This document shows positions 22,970 through 35,306 of a DNA stretch of 63,609 nt, one piece after another; the stretch's first letter is position 1, and every line of letters starts with the position of its first letter. The DNA is taken from NCBI GenBank assembly GCA_943704425.1, contig CALSCP010001258.1, positions 1-63,609 of the forward strand. The letters are read 5' to 3'. The notes below the pieces were generated by a model. The model did not search any database. It was not told the DNA's origin and saw only the letters and a list, made by a program, of their open reading frames with translations. Source of the DNA: Ministeria vibrans ATCC 50519 (Eukaryota; Opisthokonta; Filasterea). Made by a program: the position numbers and the translations under genes.

Positions 22970-24438
22970 TTATTCTTTTGCGCCGGTCACTTCAAAGCGG
23001 GCGAGATCCACCAACTGACTGGGCTTGACGCCGGACTGTTGCGAATGAAAGGAATGCTGAAGGAACCGACGAGTGGCGGTGACGAGCTCGCGCAGGTCCC
23101 GCTCAGGATAGCGCCCAGAGCCCTTGTTGAAGGACGAAAGAGCATACAGACGCACAAAGTGTGCAAAGTCAGTGGGCGTTTGGTGGCCCGTGCCCAGGTG
23201 TGTAAGCCACTGAGTGGACGGGTGCTGTGCCCGTTGAATGATTCCTGTGAGCTTTGCGCGCGGACAGTAGTGTGTGAAGTACTCACTGTCAATGACGAGG
23301 AGTGGCGCGCGGACCACACTTGAATCGAGCTGCTCGGGTGTTAGTGCAAAGTACCAGGGGTCAAATGCGACCACTGCGTGCGGTTTCAGTGTGCTACTAC
23401 CGTCCATTGCGAGCGAAAGAACCGTTCCGCCGCCAAACGAGTGCCCTACAAGTGCGAGCCGTTGTTCCAGATCTAGCTTGGTTGCGAGCAGTGCACTCGC
23501 TTTGGGATCCGTCGTATGTTTGCCTGCGTTCAGTAGTTGCAAAGTGGCAAAGACGTGCTCGAGTTCGTCGCAGCGGTGCTCGAGTTGTGAGCGACGAAAC
23601 TGCCAGAGTTGCGCATCGTCGTCAATGATATCCTTGCTGGGCCGGTTGTAGTGCAGCAGGTCCCCTTTCCTGCCCGTGTCCGTCAGCACCGCCGTGCCAT
23701 CAGTGTGCTCGACACAGACCACGACGTAGCCGTGCGAGGCAAGGTCGCATGCGAGCGACGAGTGAACGGTGCGCGTGCCGCCAAGTCCGTGTGACAGGAT
23801 GATCACGGGCAGCGCCGCTTTCGGCTCGCTGTCAGTGTCGACTGCTGCGCCCGTGTGAAGTCGCATGGGCACGTCAACAAGGTGCTGCATGAACCAACGA
23901 GGGGCATTGACAAATGCGGAGAAGGCAGCGGCCGTGTCGGGGCCGTGCGGGAGGTAGGGATGACTAACGTGCGGAGCGTTGTCGATGACAGCGGGATACA
24001 CAATCCACAGAGCCGCTGGGTGTCCCCTGCTCGAGTCTGTGGCAGCGAGGCGTGTTGTGATGCTCCCTACAGCATGGGGGCCCGTGGGATGGGGAAGTGT
24101 GGTGGGTGTGATCGTCGTGAGTGCGAGTGAGGCGACGGTCGACAGACCGATCGCCTGCGAATCAAAACAGAAGAAAAATGCGACTCAGTGAACTCCCGCA
24201 CACCACATCCCCCCTGCGGACTTACCACAAGGCGCAGGGCGGAGAGAGCGGGGCGCTGTGCAATGAAGCTTTCGAGCAGAATGGCGCAGGAGACAGAGTA
24301 GCCATAGGATTGCCAGCGATTTCTTTGGTACAACACTTGCGCGGCGCACACTGCCGCAGGCACAAGCCGCAGCGGCATTACCGACGATGCAGCCATCGAT
24401 GCGGCGACCGATGCAGCCGTCAAAATATCGAGCAGCAT
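22970..24438 (-). CDS. PAF-acetylhydrolase-like serine lipase
   Basis: Two exons (24226-24438 and 22970-24154) give 465 residues. The first 90 residues contain two hydrophobic stretches that may anchor the protein in a membrane. The hydrolase domain shows LPVIILSHGLGGTRT (oxyanion strand), YVVVCVEHTDGTA, LALVGHSFGGGTVLSLA (nucleophile serine in GHSFGG), VVAFDPWYFAL (acidic residue), LLVIDSEYFTHY and LGTGHQTPTDFAHF (histidine). This order and the SEYF motif match plasma or type II PAF acetylhydrolases, which cleave short or oxidised sn-2 acyl chains of phospholipids. The substrate here is inferred. Confidence 0.9.
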
Positions 24439-24785
24439 ATTGAATAAAAAAATGAAAATGATCAGTCAGTCAGCGTTTTGGTCAGTCTAGTTGAAGTCCA
24501 TCCATTAGTCGTGCCAGATCCTCATTCGCTTCATTTATTCGCTTGCTACACTACATCTTGCAACTAGTCACCGTTTTTTTTTCCAGCTCAATAATCCATA
24601 TCTCAGGGTCGTGATTCTATGGCCGCCATTCTGCAGCGAAAACAAACCACGCGTTTCAAGAAAATTATAAGTTGTAATAATAACTTTTTGTAAAATTCTA
24701 CTCTGTACTCATTTTTTTTGCTCTCTACACTCGGGTTTGTTGGGTTTTCTTGATGGGGGTTCAGTTGAAAAACAAAGAAAAACAT
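24439..24785. other. Intergenic region
   Basis: About 350 bp, AT-rich, between the hydrolase start and the V-ATPase subunit c stop. Nothing recognised. Confidence 0.5.
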
Positions 24786-26487
24786 TTAGGCAGTCGAGTT
24801 GGAGCAAAGGTTGCCGGCATTGGCACCGTTGGTGTTGAGAATGAGGGCGACAATGAGGCCGTACAGACCCAGGACTTCGGCGAAAATGAGAATCAGAATC
24901 ATGCCTACAAACAGCCTCGGCTACACACACATATATGTCAGCAATCAATCAACACAACGCCGTGCATCCGTGTTCGTACCTGCTGGGCAGTGCCACGCAC
25001 GCCCGAGTCACCCACAATGCCAATGGCGAAACCTGCTGCCAGACCAGAGAGACCGACGCTCAGACCGGCACCCATGTCAATGAAGCCGCGGAAGAGCGAG
25101 TACGACATGGGGTCGCTGACTGTTAAGACAAATTGGAGGTTGTCATGTCAGTCACAGAGATGCACAAATATATATATAAAAGAACTTACAGCCCTGTGCG
25201 ATGAGCACAGCGACGACAAGACCGTAAATGGCAATGATACCGGCCATGACGACGGGAATAATGCTGAAAAACAAAAGAAGGAAAATCAGGTTATTAACAC
25301 TTTCGTAATGTCCTATTAACCCGATTTACCTCTTCATGATAAGCTCGGGCTTCATGACGGCCATCGAGGCGATACCAGTACCGCTCTTGGCTGTTCCGTA
25401 GGCGGCACCGAGGGCTGTGCAGAAGGAGAGACAGAGAAAGACAAAAAAAAAAAGTCAGTCACCATTGTAACTATCACACGGACGAAATATGGAAAAGTTA
25501 GGGGCTGATGGTGGGGATACGCTGCTATCAAGTAGGCTCGCGAGAGTGAACGCTATGCAGTCTCGATAGCAAAAGAAGAGTCAAAATGAAGAAGAGAAAA
25601 AAGAATCAAAAGAGAGGACAGGAGACGAACAACCGCCGCCCAGATGACACCAAGTGCTACCATGCAGAGAGGGGCACAGAGTACGACGTAGAAGGGGGCG
25701 ATGCAGCGTGCAGACACGCTCGATGGATGTCAAGTTGTGTTGTGGGGATTTCACAGTTGAAGCAAGACACAGCCATCAGACTTGGCCGCACATTCACCCA
25801 GCACACACAAGAAGATTCCCATATGATGATGCGCACGCAATGAGGAGCGAAAGGATTTTTTTTTTTCCTTCTTTTTTTTTTTTTTTTTTTTTTCGCCTTC
25901 ACATTGTCTCACGTCTGTGGATGACGCCGAGTGGATGTCACCGAAGACAAAAGGGCCCAGGAGACGCGCTGAGAGACTGGCCGTTGCCGGCGCGCAGCCG
26001 TGGCGTGAAATGACGCGTGTAGAGGGCAGCAGAGGGCGTCCATCAAGAGCGAAAACGAAGCGAGAGAAATGAAGAGAAAAAAAAAACCCTCTTGTAAAAA
26101 TACGCAGACAGAGAGATTGGAGGAAAGTGGCGATCGATAGGGACAAGACAGGTCGGGAGCGATGGAGGGCGAGCAGACGACGAGCGAGAAGGAGCGTTGA
26201 GAGCGAAACGATTCACGTTTTACACTTTCTGGTTTGACCAAAAAATGAAAAAAAAAAAAAAAAAAAGGACCACGGAGTGGCAAGGAGCAAGAAGAGGCAT
26301 CGGGGACTTACCGCTGAAGACCATGGCGCTGGTGGCACCAAGGACACCGAAGAACCTGCGCCAGGGAGTGGAGGAAAAGGGTATTTGAGCGGATGACACT
26401 TTGGCTTTGCTTTTTTTATATATATATGGGCTCAGCGTACGGCGAGTAGACGGGGCAGTTTTCGCTATCGAAGAGGAGATCAGCCAT
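24786..26487 (-). CDS. V-type ATPase proteolipid subunit c
   Basis: Six exons (26441-26487, 26312-26355, 25330-25414, 25190-25263, 24980-25119, 24786-24920) give 174 residues with four transmembrane helices. Signature pieces are [72 protein letters not shown] and [20 protein letters not shown], the last holding the proton-carrying glutamate in helix 4. The subunit forms the rotor ring of the vacuolar/endosomal proton pump. One intron, 25415-26311, is about 900 nt, roughly ten times the usual size here, and holds long T and A runs. Confidence 0.96.
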
Positions 26488-26753
26488 GGTGTGTATATGT
26501 GTATGTAGAATGGGCTTCGAAGTGTGTATCAAAACTGATATTTTTTGATCAAGTCACAATTGACAACTCAAAGTGATAAGTCTGAATCAGTGAATCGGCC
26601 ATGCAAAAAACTCTCTCAGCGCTTTCTTTCATAGAACAGAGGTCCATTCTGTCGTAAAAAGCCATCTTGGCCATCTGACAAAGGGACAGTGCTGACTAAT
26701 CGATATTGTGTGAGACTCAAAGATTGAAAGACAATACATTTTTATTCATTGAA

Positions 26754-29540
26754 ATGAATCATCGGGTGACACTGTCAATATGGCTCGGGGTCATGTTCTA
26801 CTTGTTGATCAACAACATGGGACCCCGCAAGGCGGGTAAGAGATGCCAACAACGAACAAAATAATAATAATAATAATAAATTTTTTTTGTGGTGGGGACA
26901 GTCTCAGTTGATTCGTCGACCGACCAGAGTGCAGGGACTGTGGCAGCGCACGCTGTCTTTGCGTGGTGGCAGGACAACTTTGGGTTTGTTGCCTCGGTGT
27001 GCATGGCGGTGGTGGTCGCGGCCTTCACGCGCTTCGCCATCACCAGCGCGCAAGTGTCGAGCCGCGTGGAGCGCGAACGGCGCACGCAATTGCTCAAGGC
27101 ACACAACCACAAAGGCGCAGCGAACGTGCTTGCGCGCCCCACGCACGAAGACCGCATTGCGCATGCTGAAATGGAAGAGGAAGAGCTCAACGAGGAGTGG
27201 GAGCGTGGCGAGAGGCTGCGACAAGAAGAAGAAGCAGAAGCAGAAGCAGAAGGCGAAGCGGGCAAGGCGCCGTCGACCAGCGCAACGACCGCTGCTGCTG
27301 CTCCGACACCCATGGCACCGGCCACGACGAACCCTCTGGAGCTTGGTGGTGCTGAGCTCAAGGTGGTCTACGGTACGGTGCTGGGCAAGGCAGCCAAGTT
27401 CGCCAAGGAGCTGGCGGCGACGGCACGCGAACGCTTTGGCCTGCGCGTTGCCGTGCACAATGCAGCCGAGCTGGGCGACGACGTCGAAGACATCCTCACC
27501 AACGACACGTGTCCCTACGTGTTTATCATGTCGACGTACACAGACGGTCGGCCCGCCGAGGGTGCCGCCTGGTTCCACGACTGGCTCGTCGAGGCGTCGT
27601 ACGACTTTCGGTACGACAAGGAGATGCTTTCGCAGATGCGTTATACCGTGTTTGGACTGGGCAACGCACTCTACGAAGAAAATTTCAATGCAGCCGCACG
27701 CACACTGGACAGCGCGCTGCACCGGCTCGGCGCACGGAGGATTGCGGGAATGGGCAGTGGCGATGAGAATGTTGCAACGAGTCCGGCCGGAGACATTGAG
27801 CGCGACTTTACCGCCTGGCTCGATGCCAGTTGGGCGAAAATGGTGCGGGCAGCACGCAACAGGGATGTGTGGGATGCGGAGGCGGATGCGCTGGTGGAGA
27901 GCAATAGTGAGGAGGAGGATGATGACGATGACGATGATGATGACGATGGAGAAGGGTCGGATGCGGAAGTGGATTTGGAGGACATGGGAAAGGTTGCGAA
28001 TGCACTGGAAACGGCAAAGGAGCAGCGACGTAAGGAGGAGGCAGCAGGAAAGGGAAGCGGAGGAGGAGGGGTTGTGGAAGAAGGGGTTGTGATGGTGACG
28101 AATCGGAAGGGAAAGAAGAAAGGGGGCGATGTAGGAAGTAGTGCGCAAGGGAGTGGAGAGGAAGCAAGTGAGGCTGTTGAAATGGTGACGCCGGCACTGC
28201 GCAAGGCACTGACCAAGCAAGGGTATCGGATTGTCGGAAGCCACTCGGGGGTGAAGCTGTGCCGGTGGACCAAGAGCATGCTGAGGGGTCGCGGAGGATG
28301 CTACAAGCACACCTTCTACGGCATTGAGTCGCATCGCTGCATGGAGAGCACCCCTTCCCTCGCGTGCGCCAACAAGTGTGTCTTCTGCTGGCGCCACCAT
28401 ACCAATCCGGTGGGAACCGAGTGGCGCTGGAAGGTCAGTTTCAGTCTTTTTTCTTTGATGAATGATTATTTTGATTTAATATTGATTGTTTTTATTTTGT
28501 TTTATTTATTTATTTTGTATTAATTATTAATTATTGATCTAATGGCGCGTTGCACAGCTGGACGACCCTGAGAGTGTGCTCAACGGGTTCATGGAGGAGC
28601 ACTATCAGATGATTCGCACAATGAAGGGAGTGCCAGGGGTGATCCCTCAGCGCTATGAGGAAGGAATGGAGATCCGTCACTGTGCTCTGTCGCTTGTTGG
28701 TGAGCCCATTATGTACCCTGAGATCAACGCCTTTCTCCAGCTTCTCCACAAGAGACGCATTTCCTCTTTCCTTGTCACCAATGCGCAGTTCCCAGACCAA
28801 ATGAGAGGGCTCGTAAGAAATTCCTCAACCCCAAGTCTAACCCTAAAGCGTACGTCTGTTGTTTGTCAGGTTCCTGTGTGTCAGCTGTACGTCTCCGTCG
28901 ACGCGTCGACCGAGCAGTCTCTCAAAGCAATCGATCGCCCTCTCTTCCGTGACTTTTGGCAGCGTTTTCTGTCGAGTCTCGAGGCGCTTGCTGAGAAGGG
29001 CCAACGTACTGTCTACCGCCTCACGCTGGTCAAATCATGGAATGTCGACGAAATCGAAAACTACGCTAAACTCATCTCAAATGGAAATCCTGACTTCATC
29101 GAGATTAAGGTGCGCGTCTTTTTCTCGTTTCGTTTTCGACTAATTATTGGCTTTTTATTTTGAAAGGGAGTGACATTTTGTGGCGATTCCAAAGCGAATC
29201 CACTGCGAATGACCAATGTGCCATATCACGAAGAAGTGTTGGGGTTTGTGCAGAAGTTGGTGGACCGACTTAGTGGAAACTATGAGGTACAATGCAATGC
29301 AAAAAGAGACTATAATAATAAGACGCAATTAAAAATTCAAATCATTTTGATTTTGTTTCGCACGCTCTCACTCTCTCCATTTATCTTCTCTCTCTCTTTC
29401 AGATTTGCTCTGAACACGAGCACAGTACGTGTGTGTTGGTTGCGCGTGTGGACCGCTTTAAGATTGATGGGCGATGGTGCACTTGGATTGACTACGAGAA
29501 GTTCCATCAACTTGTGCTCTCCGGTACCAAATCCCTTTAA
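26754..29540 (+). CDS. TYW1: TYW1: wybutosine tRNA-modification enzyme
   Basis: Six exons (26754-26835, 26902-28433, 28558-28812, 28870-29109, 29167-29286, 29403-29540) give 788 residues. An N-terminal membrane segment (LSIWLGVMFYLLINN, plus a second one after residue 45) precedes a flavodoxin-like domain (LKVVYGTVLGKAAKFAKELA, YVFIMSTYTDGRPAEGA, YTVFGLGNALYEENFNAAAR). An acidic linker leads to the radical-SAM domain with the CxxxCxxC cluster ligands in CANKCVFC (about residues 525-532), then SLVGEPIMYP, VSVDASTEQSL, GVTFCGDSKANPLRM and the C-terminal WTWID-type WCTWIDYEKFHQLV. TYW1 condenses N1-methylguanosine-37 of tRNA-Phe with pyruvate to form the tricyclic base. It ends 70 bp before a poly-T/N gap. 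Confidence 0.95.
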
Positions 29541-29577
29541 ACGTGTTGTTTTGTTGTGTTCTCATTGCCTCTTGTCT

Positions 29578-29609
<32 letters not shown>

Positions 29610-29694
29610 NNNNNNNNNNCCCCCCCCCTCCTCCCTCCTCTCAACCAAACAAATCAATGAGACTGACTCGTCGTATTTTTACATGTCTGCATAG
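29541..29694. other. Assembly gap region (poly-T, N, poly-C)
   Basis: T run 29581-29609, ten N at 29610-29619, then a C run. A homopolymer-flanked gap of nominal size; the missing 5' exons of PPIP5K should lie here, so the true gap is larger than ten bases. Confidence 0.9.
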
Positions 29695-32658
29695 GTCAAC
29701 GGCATGAAGTTTGTCAAGCCATTTGTGGAGAAACCGGCGGATGCCGAAGACCACAGCATCATCATATACTATCCGCGCTCAGCGGGCGGTGGCAGCCAAC
29801 ATCTCTTCCGCAAGGTGGATAACCGGTCGAGCGAGTTTCGGCGCGACGTCAACGCAGTGCGCACGACAGGCAATTACATTTATGAGGAGTTTTTGCCGAC
29901 CGAGGGCACTGACGTCAAAGTGTACACGGTGGGCCCCAACTACGCACACGCGGAGGCACGCAAGTCGCCCGTGGTCGACGGGGTGGTGCGGCGCGACTCG
30001 GATGGCAAAGAGGTGCGCTTCCCGGTGATGCTGTCGACGGTGGAGAAGGACATTGCGCGCAATGTGTGCCTCACCTTCAAGCAGACAGTCTGCGGCTTTG
30101 ATCTGTTGCGCACCGCCGGAAAATCATACGTGTGCGATGTCAATGGCTGGAGCTACGTAAAAAAGTCGAAAAAGTACTATCAGGACTGTGCGCGACTCCT
30201 GCGCGAGTCCTTCTTCCTCGGTCTTCACCGTGTTCCTCTGACGCGCTCTCTGCTGCCCGACTCGGCGCATCACCACGCACACCACCCGTCGGTGGGTGTT
30301 GCTCTTGCCGCCCTCACGTGCATTGGCAGCGGTGCTACCGTGCAGCCCGTGTCGCTGCATGGCGGTGTGGTTGTGCCGGCGTCGTCGCCCGTCGACAGCC
30401 ACCGGCCTCTCTCCGTCGCGTACCACGACGAGGGCACCGACCAACTGCGCGGTGTCATTGCTCTTGTGCGCCATGGCGATCGCACCCCCAAACAGAAACT
30501 CAAAATGACCACACGCAACGAAAACTTCCTGGCGCTCTTTGACACGTATGGGACGCCCAAGGATCCCGCTCGGCGCAACGAGCTCAAGCTCAAGAGCGCA
30601 CGTCAGCTGCAAGATGTGCTCTCGGTGACGAGGACGCTGCTGGAGCGCGAGCAGATGGAGGGCGCTGCAGATAGCGATCACGAAGAGCAGACGGTGCATC
30701 TCAAGCAGGTGCGCACCGTACTCGAGCGTGGCGGTCACTTCTCGGGCGTCAATCGCAAGGTGCAGCTCAAGCCCCGTCGGTGGGTGCGCTTCAACAATCA
30801 CAACGGCTCAGTGGACACGACGGCCGAGAACCAGCACGCGTATGACAGCGACAGCGACGACGAAACCCTCCCGTTCTCCCATGCCGATGCCTCGACCACG
30901 ACAAACGTTATGTCGCCTGCCGCCCCGGTGGGCACTCGCCCTAGCAGCGCCCTTCTTGCCCACACGTCGTCGTCGGCATTCTCGTCGCCCCAACGCGACG
31001 GCGACCCTGTCCTCTCCTCCGCTGTCGTCTCGTCGGGCGCCTCAACGCCAGGCGTGTCCCAACCCACTACGCCACTGCGTACCTCCGACGCGACCCACTT
31101 CAAAGGCGACGACGACAAAAACGGCGCCACAGAATTGACGATGACGACAACAACATCGCGTGTGAGTGAGGCACTGCTGGTCGTCAAGTGGGGCGGTGAG
31201 CTGACGGAGCGAGGGCGCATGCAGAGCACGGCGCTGGGACTGGACTTTCGCCGGAGTCTTTACCGGGGCACTGCCGAAGTGCTGCAGCTGCACTCGTCGT
31301 TCCGCCACGACATGAAAATCTACTCGTCGGACGAGGGACGTGTCCAGGTGACGGCGGCGGCGTTTGCCAAGGGCTTCCTTGAGCTGGAGGGCGAACTGAC
31401 GCCCATCCAGGTGTCGTTGGTGCACAAGGACAAGAACGCGATTGCGCTGCTCGACGACGCAAGTCAGGCAGAGTCGGCACTGGACGCACACAAATCGCGC
31501 ATCCACTCGCTCATGTGCGCCGACACCGACGTCATTGACGACGCGTACTTGCACGCGCGTGCGCCCACCGGTGACCCTTCCCTTGTGCAGGCTCTGAAGT
31601 CCATTGGCAATCCCCACCGCGCTCTTCAGCACATCTACCAGCTCCTCGAAAAGCTCGTCATCTCCCTGCGCTTCCTCCTCACACACGATCCGCGCCCCCA
31701 CGACCTCTCGCTCTACAATGGCGAGTCACTTGCGATGATGCACCAGCGATGGGCCAAACTCCACGCCGACTTCAAGCCCCGCCGTCGCAGCAAGAGTGGC
31801 TCTACCAGCGTCAATGGCGAGAGTGTCTTTAATCTCAGCAAAAGTAAGAGAGAGAGCAAGAAACATTGAAAAAAAATGATAGAGAGAGAAAGTAATGGAG
31901 AGAGATGAGGAAGAAAAAGAAACAACAAAGTGAATGCGAGACAATATTTTAATTATTTGGATTTCGCAGTTCCTGACATTTACGACTGCTCCAAATACGA
32001 CACACTGCACAACAATGCGGTGTTGAAGCTGGTGCACATCCCGGAGCTGTACGAGGCGTCGCGCCGCATGGCAGACGTGATCATTCCCAGCGAATATGGT
32101 CTGACGGCGGGCGATCGTCTGCAGGTCGGGCGACTTGTCTGTCGCAATCTGTTGCGGAAGATCAAGGAGGATATTCTCGTGGCGACGTCGACGACGGACG
32201 AGCTGGAGGACGAGACGGTGCACCGCCTCAACAAACAGTACATGACTACCGACAATCCCACCTCGTTGGGTTTCACCGACACGCAAATCCGCACGCGCAT
32301 CTACTTTACCTCCGAGTCTCACATTCACGGGCTTCTCTCCGTCCTGCGCTTCAATACGGCGGCGCAGACAAGCAAACGCTACGAGCGTCTTCGGCAGGTG
32401 CTTGCTGACGTTGCTGAGTTTGACTACCTCACCCACGTCGTCTTTCGTGTGTTTGAGGACCGTGCCAGTGGTCTCATTGGCGCGACGGGTGGTCGCGCCG
32501 CAACCTTCCGCGTAGAATTGCTCTTTTCTCCGGGCGCCCGTTCCGACATTCCCGACTGTAACTGCGACAGTAGCGACGTGCTTTGGCATCCACGCATCAC
32601 GTTGCTGGACGATGCCACGGTCGATGAAGTCGTGGCGTTGCTCAATTTCAAAGACTGA
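29695..32658 (+). CDS. PPIP5K: PPIP5K/VIP1 inositol pyrophosphate kinase (5' partial)
   Basis: Two exons are present (29695-31843 and 31970-32658), 945 residues. The visible protein starts in mid-kinase with VNGMKFVKPFVEKPADAEDH, continues with YYPRSAGGGSQHLFRKVDNR, YEEFLPTEGTDVKVYTVG, CGFDLLRTAGKSYVCDVNGW (ATP-grasp core), then the histidine-phosphatase-like domain with ALVRHGDRTPKQKLKMTT and, in exon 2, TSESHIHGLLSVLRFN. A Ser/Thr-rich insert of roughly 130 residues interrupts the phosphatase domain. PPIP5Ks add the 1-diphosphate to inositol hexakisphosphate or 5-InsP7, and the second domain removes it. About 200 N-terminal residues common to the family are missing because the upstream exons fall in the N gap, not because the gene is broken. 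Confidence 0.95.
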
Positions 32659-33318
32659 TCAGAGTCAGAGTGAGTGATTAAATTTGACTTGCCCTCTTCT
32701 CAAGTAAACACATAACCCCGAATCAATAAGCATACAAGGCACACCTTGTTTTTGAAGCAGAAACAAACAAAAAAAACCCAGCTCAAATATGAATATGAAA
32801 TGAAAATACTCCAGAGAAGAGCTGTAGTTCTGGACGAGAATGTCCCGAAAGAAGCTCATAGGTCACTGATAACCCCGTGAGAAGAATGCACGAAGACACA
32901 GGTAGACCGTGTACACGACCGTCTGCGGGTGCACCATTGCGGCGCCACTCACGCTCCATTCTCCCGTCGGTGTTGATTGATCCCCGTCACTCACTCTGCG
33001 TTGCACCCCATGTCCCTATCCCGCGTCGAAGGTGACGCCGCACGAGTGGAAGCAGTACAGCTCGCGGAGATGCGTTGCCGGATGGAAGAGGGTGGAGACA
33101 ATGGAGTAGGTTCTGAGCATCCAGGGGATTACAAATAGATGAATTAATGTCTGTATTCTCGATAATAATAATAAGAAGAAGAAGAAGAAGAAGAAGAATA
33201 CAACCCATTATTTTATTATTATTATTATTATTTATTCAGAATAAAAAATTACAAAATTTAATATTCTATTTTCAGTCAATTTCCTCTCCTTCCCCATTCC
33301 AACGACTTCCTGCCCCCT
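32659..33318. other. Intergenic region with repeat copy E
   Basis: Contains retroposon-like copy E (33173-33215) and, at 32829-32857, GACGAGAATGTCCCGAAAG, which recurs near 51131. No exon recognised. Confidence 0.5.
33173..33215 (-). repeat. Retroposon-like repeat, copy E (3' end only)
   Basis: On the minus strand: AATGGGTTGTATTCTTCTTC with at least seven TTC units, then TTA repeats. Only the terminal 15-20 unique bases of the family are kept. Confidence 0.6.
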
Positions 33319-35198
33319 ATGCCCGCGACAGATTCAAATGCCTGTGTGAGTGCCTGTGGCAGTACTGAACCCCCTTCTCCGGTATGAAAGTGTCTTTGTT
33401 TGTTTGTTATTGTGCCGTTGTTGTTTGAGCACCTGTCAAACGTTTGAAGCTGCTGAAACTGCGCTATTCGCTGAATATTCAGCGCATGCGTTGGCGCATA
33501 CAGCTTTATCAGTGTCTATGTATACCGTCTACACCCAAGATGCACCTCGGCAGGGGCTGTGAGGCGCGCCTGACGCAACGCGTTCTTTTTTTTTTTCATC
33601 CACTCGTCTTCCGACATCCGTTGCAATTCGACTTCCTATTGCTTCCCATTTGCATTATACAGTGACACAATGTCACATCCGCCGCAAATGGTGTTCTGGA
33701 ATGCTTTCTATCGGGCGGTTGGGCCACCTTCAAAATGTTAGAGGATGTCACCCACTTGCGGCATTTTCGCATTTCCCGTCGCTTTCCGCCTTCCCTTGTT
33801 CGCGGTATCCCTATAAATGGTATGTCTATACCATATTCGACCCTGCTCTCTCACGAACGCGTCTCCTGAAGCGCAACTGAGCGACCTTCAAACGTTTGAC
33901 GCTCAAGTTGAAAGTTCCCCCAAACGAAAAACTCAACTCTCTTGTGCGTCTACAAGGCACTGTCGCTTTCTCGCCTATGGGGTGCATGGCGTGCTACCAC
34001 ACCGCGTTGCCGCCTTGATTGCAGTGTGTGCATCCAAACAAGCACAGATGACAAATTGCTCATCCAATCAATCTGCAAATCAAATTCGTTTCTCCCTTCA
34101 GATTCATTCGATGACATGCGATCCGGAGCACGATGCCAATACTTTGCATCAGTGCTTGGAGTATAAATCCTCGTCTTCAACCGGAACCCACTCAATTCGA
34201 GACACAGAATCGCCCGTATGGACAGAAACTCAAAACGAATATTTAATAATACGTCTTGTTATTAATATAATTATAATTTTCGTCACTTTATTTTCTCTCT
34301 CTAGGATTCATCTATGTCAGATACGCGATCTATTTCACCAGGCGCCCAGCAAACATGCACAGTAGTGCAGCCGAAGCAGGGAACAGCAGTTACAGCACTA
34401 CAGTTGTGCCCGCAGGACGAAACAACAATTCTGTTCTGCGGGCTCACACGCAAGGGCCCTTGTGTTCTCAAGTTACTTAGCAGCATGGACATTTCATTTG
34501 CTTGCCTGCGCACAGAGCACCACAACGACGAGATGCGCTGGAACTACTTGCAACAGGTGCTCTACGACAGCGCCACTCCCTTGGAACGGATTCTCTTTGA
34601 TGTAAGCAAAAAAGAGGAGATTATTATTATTATTTTTATAATATATATATGTGTGTGTGTAGTCCGAGAAGGATTCTTCGGGGTCAGTGACGGCACAGCG
34701 ATTTGTAGAGCATCGTAATGCAGTGCTTGAGGTGTCACTGCAACTGATCAACGCAATGTTTTCGGCGAGCAAAACCCCACCTACTGCCTTCACGTTTGAC
34801 GGACATGGATTCAAAATGAAGACGATCACGGAGAGTACATCGGACAAACAAGTGCGTGTGTTTTCCGGCAGAGTGATGCAGACGATCAATGATGGGCCCA
34901 AGCGCGGAAAAAAGAATAATAAGCAGGAATGCGACATTATCATTTCAGCGACGGAAACGGTAAAAAGCGTTACAGAAACACACATAGGATTATTCTAATG
35001 TGTGCCTGTGTGTTTGTGAATTAGACACTGGATATGGTGTTGCGAAAGGCTAAAAAGAAACAGAACCGCGGACGACACGTTGCGATGGGACGAGGACGGG
35101 GCGGCACTGCCATGGGCTCAGACTCAGAGTCCGACTCGGAGACGGAGGATGAGGACGATGAAGAGGATGAGGAGAAGGATGATGATGACGATATTTGA
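33319..35198 (+). CDS. Orphan protein with acidic tail
   Basis: Seven exons (33319-33381, 33450-33558, 33663-33804, 34025-34160, 34305-34601, 34663-34959, 35025-35198) fit in phase and give 405 residues. No family recognised. The N-terminal third is Cys/Arg/Lys-rich (LLKLRYSLNIQRMRWRIQLY, CHIRRKWCSGML). The middle is a mixed alpha/beta-like globular region (TILFCGLTRKGPCVLKLLSS, EMRWNYLQQVLYDS, FVEHRNAVLEVSLQLINAMF). The C-terminus has a basic, Gly-Arg-rich patch (KKKQNRGRHVAMGRGRGG) followed by an almost pure Asp/Glu/Ser tail, a pattern typical of nuclear or nucleolar proteins. Exons 5-7 are firm; exons 1-4 are supported only by phase and splice sites. Confidence 0.55.
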
Positions 35199-35227
35199 GT
35201 GCCTCTCATTTTTATTGTGTGTATGTA

Positions 35228-35306
<79 letters not shown>

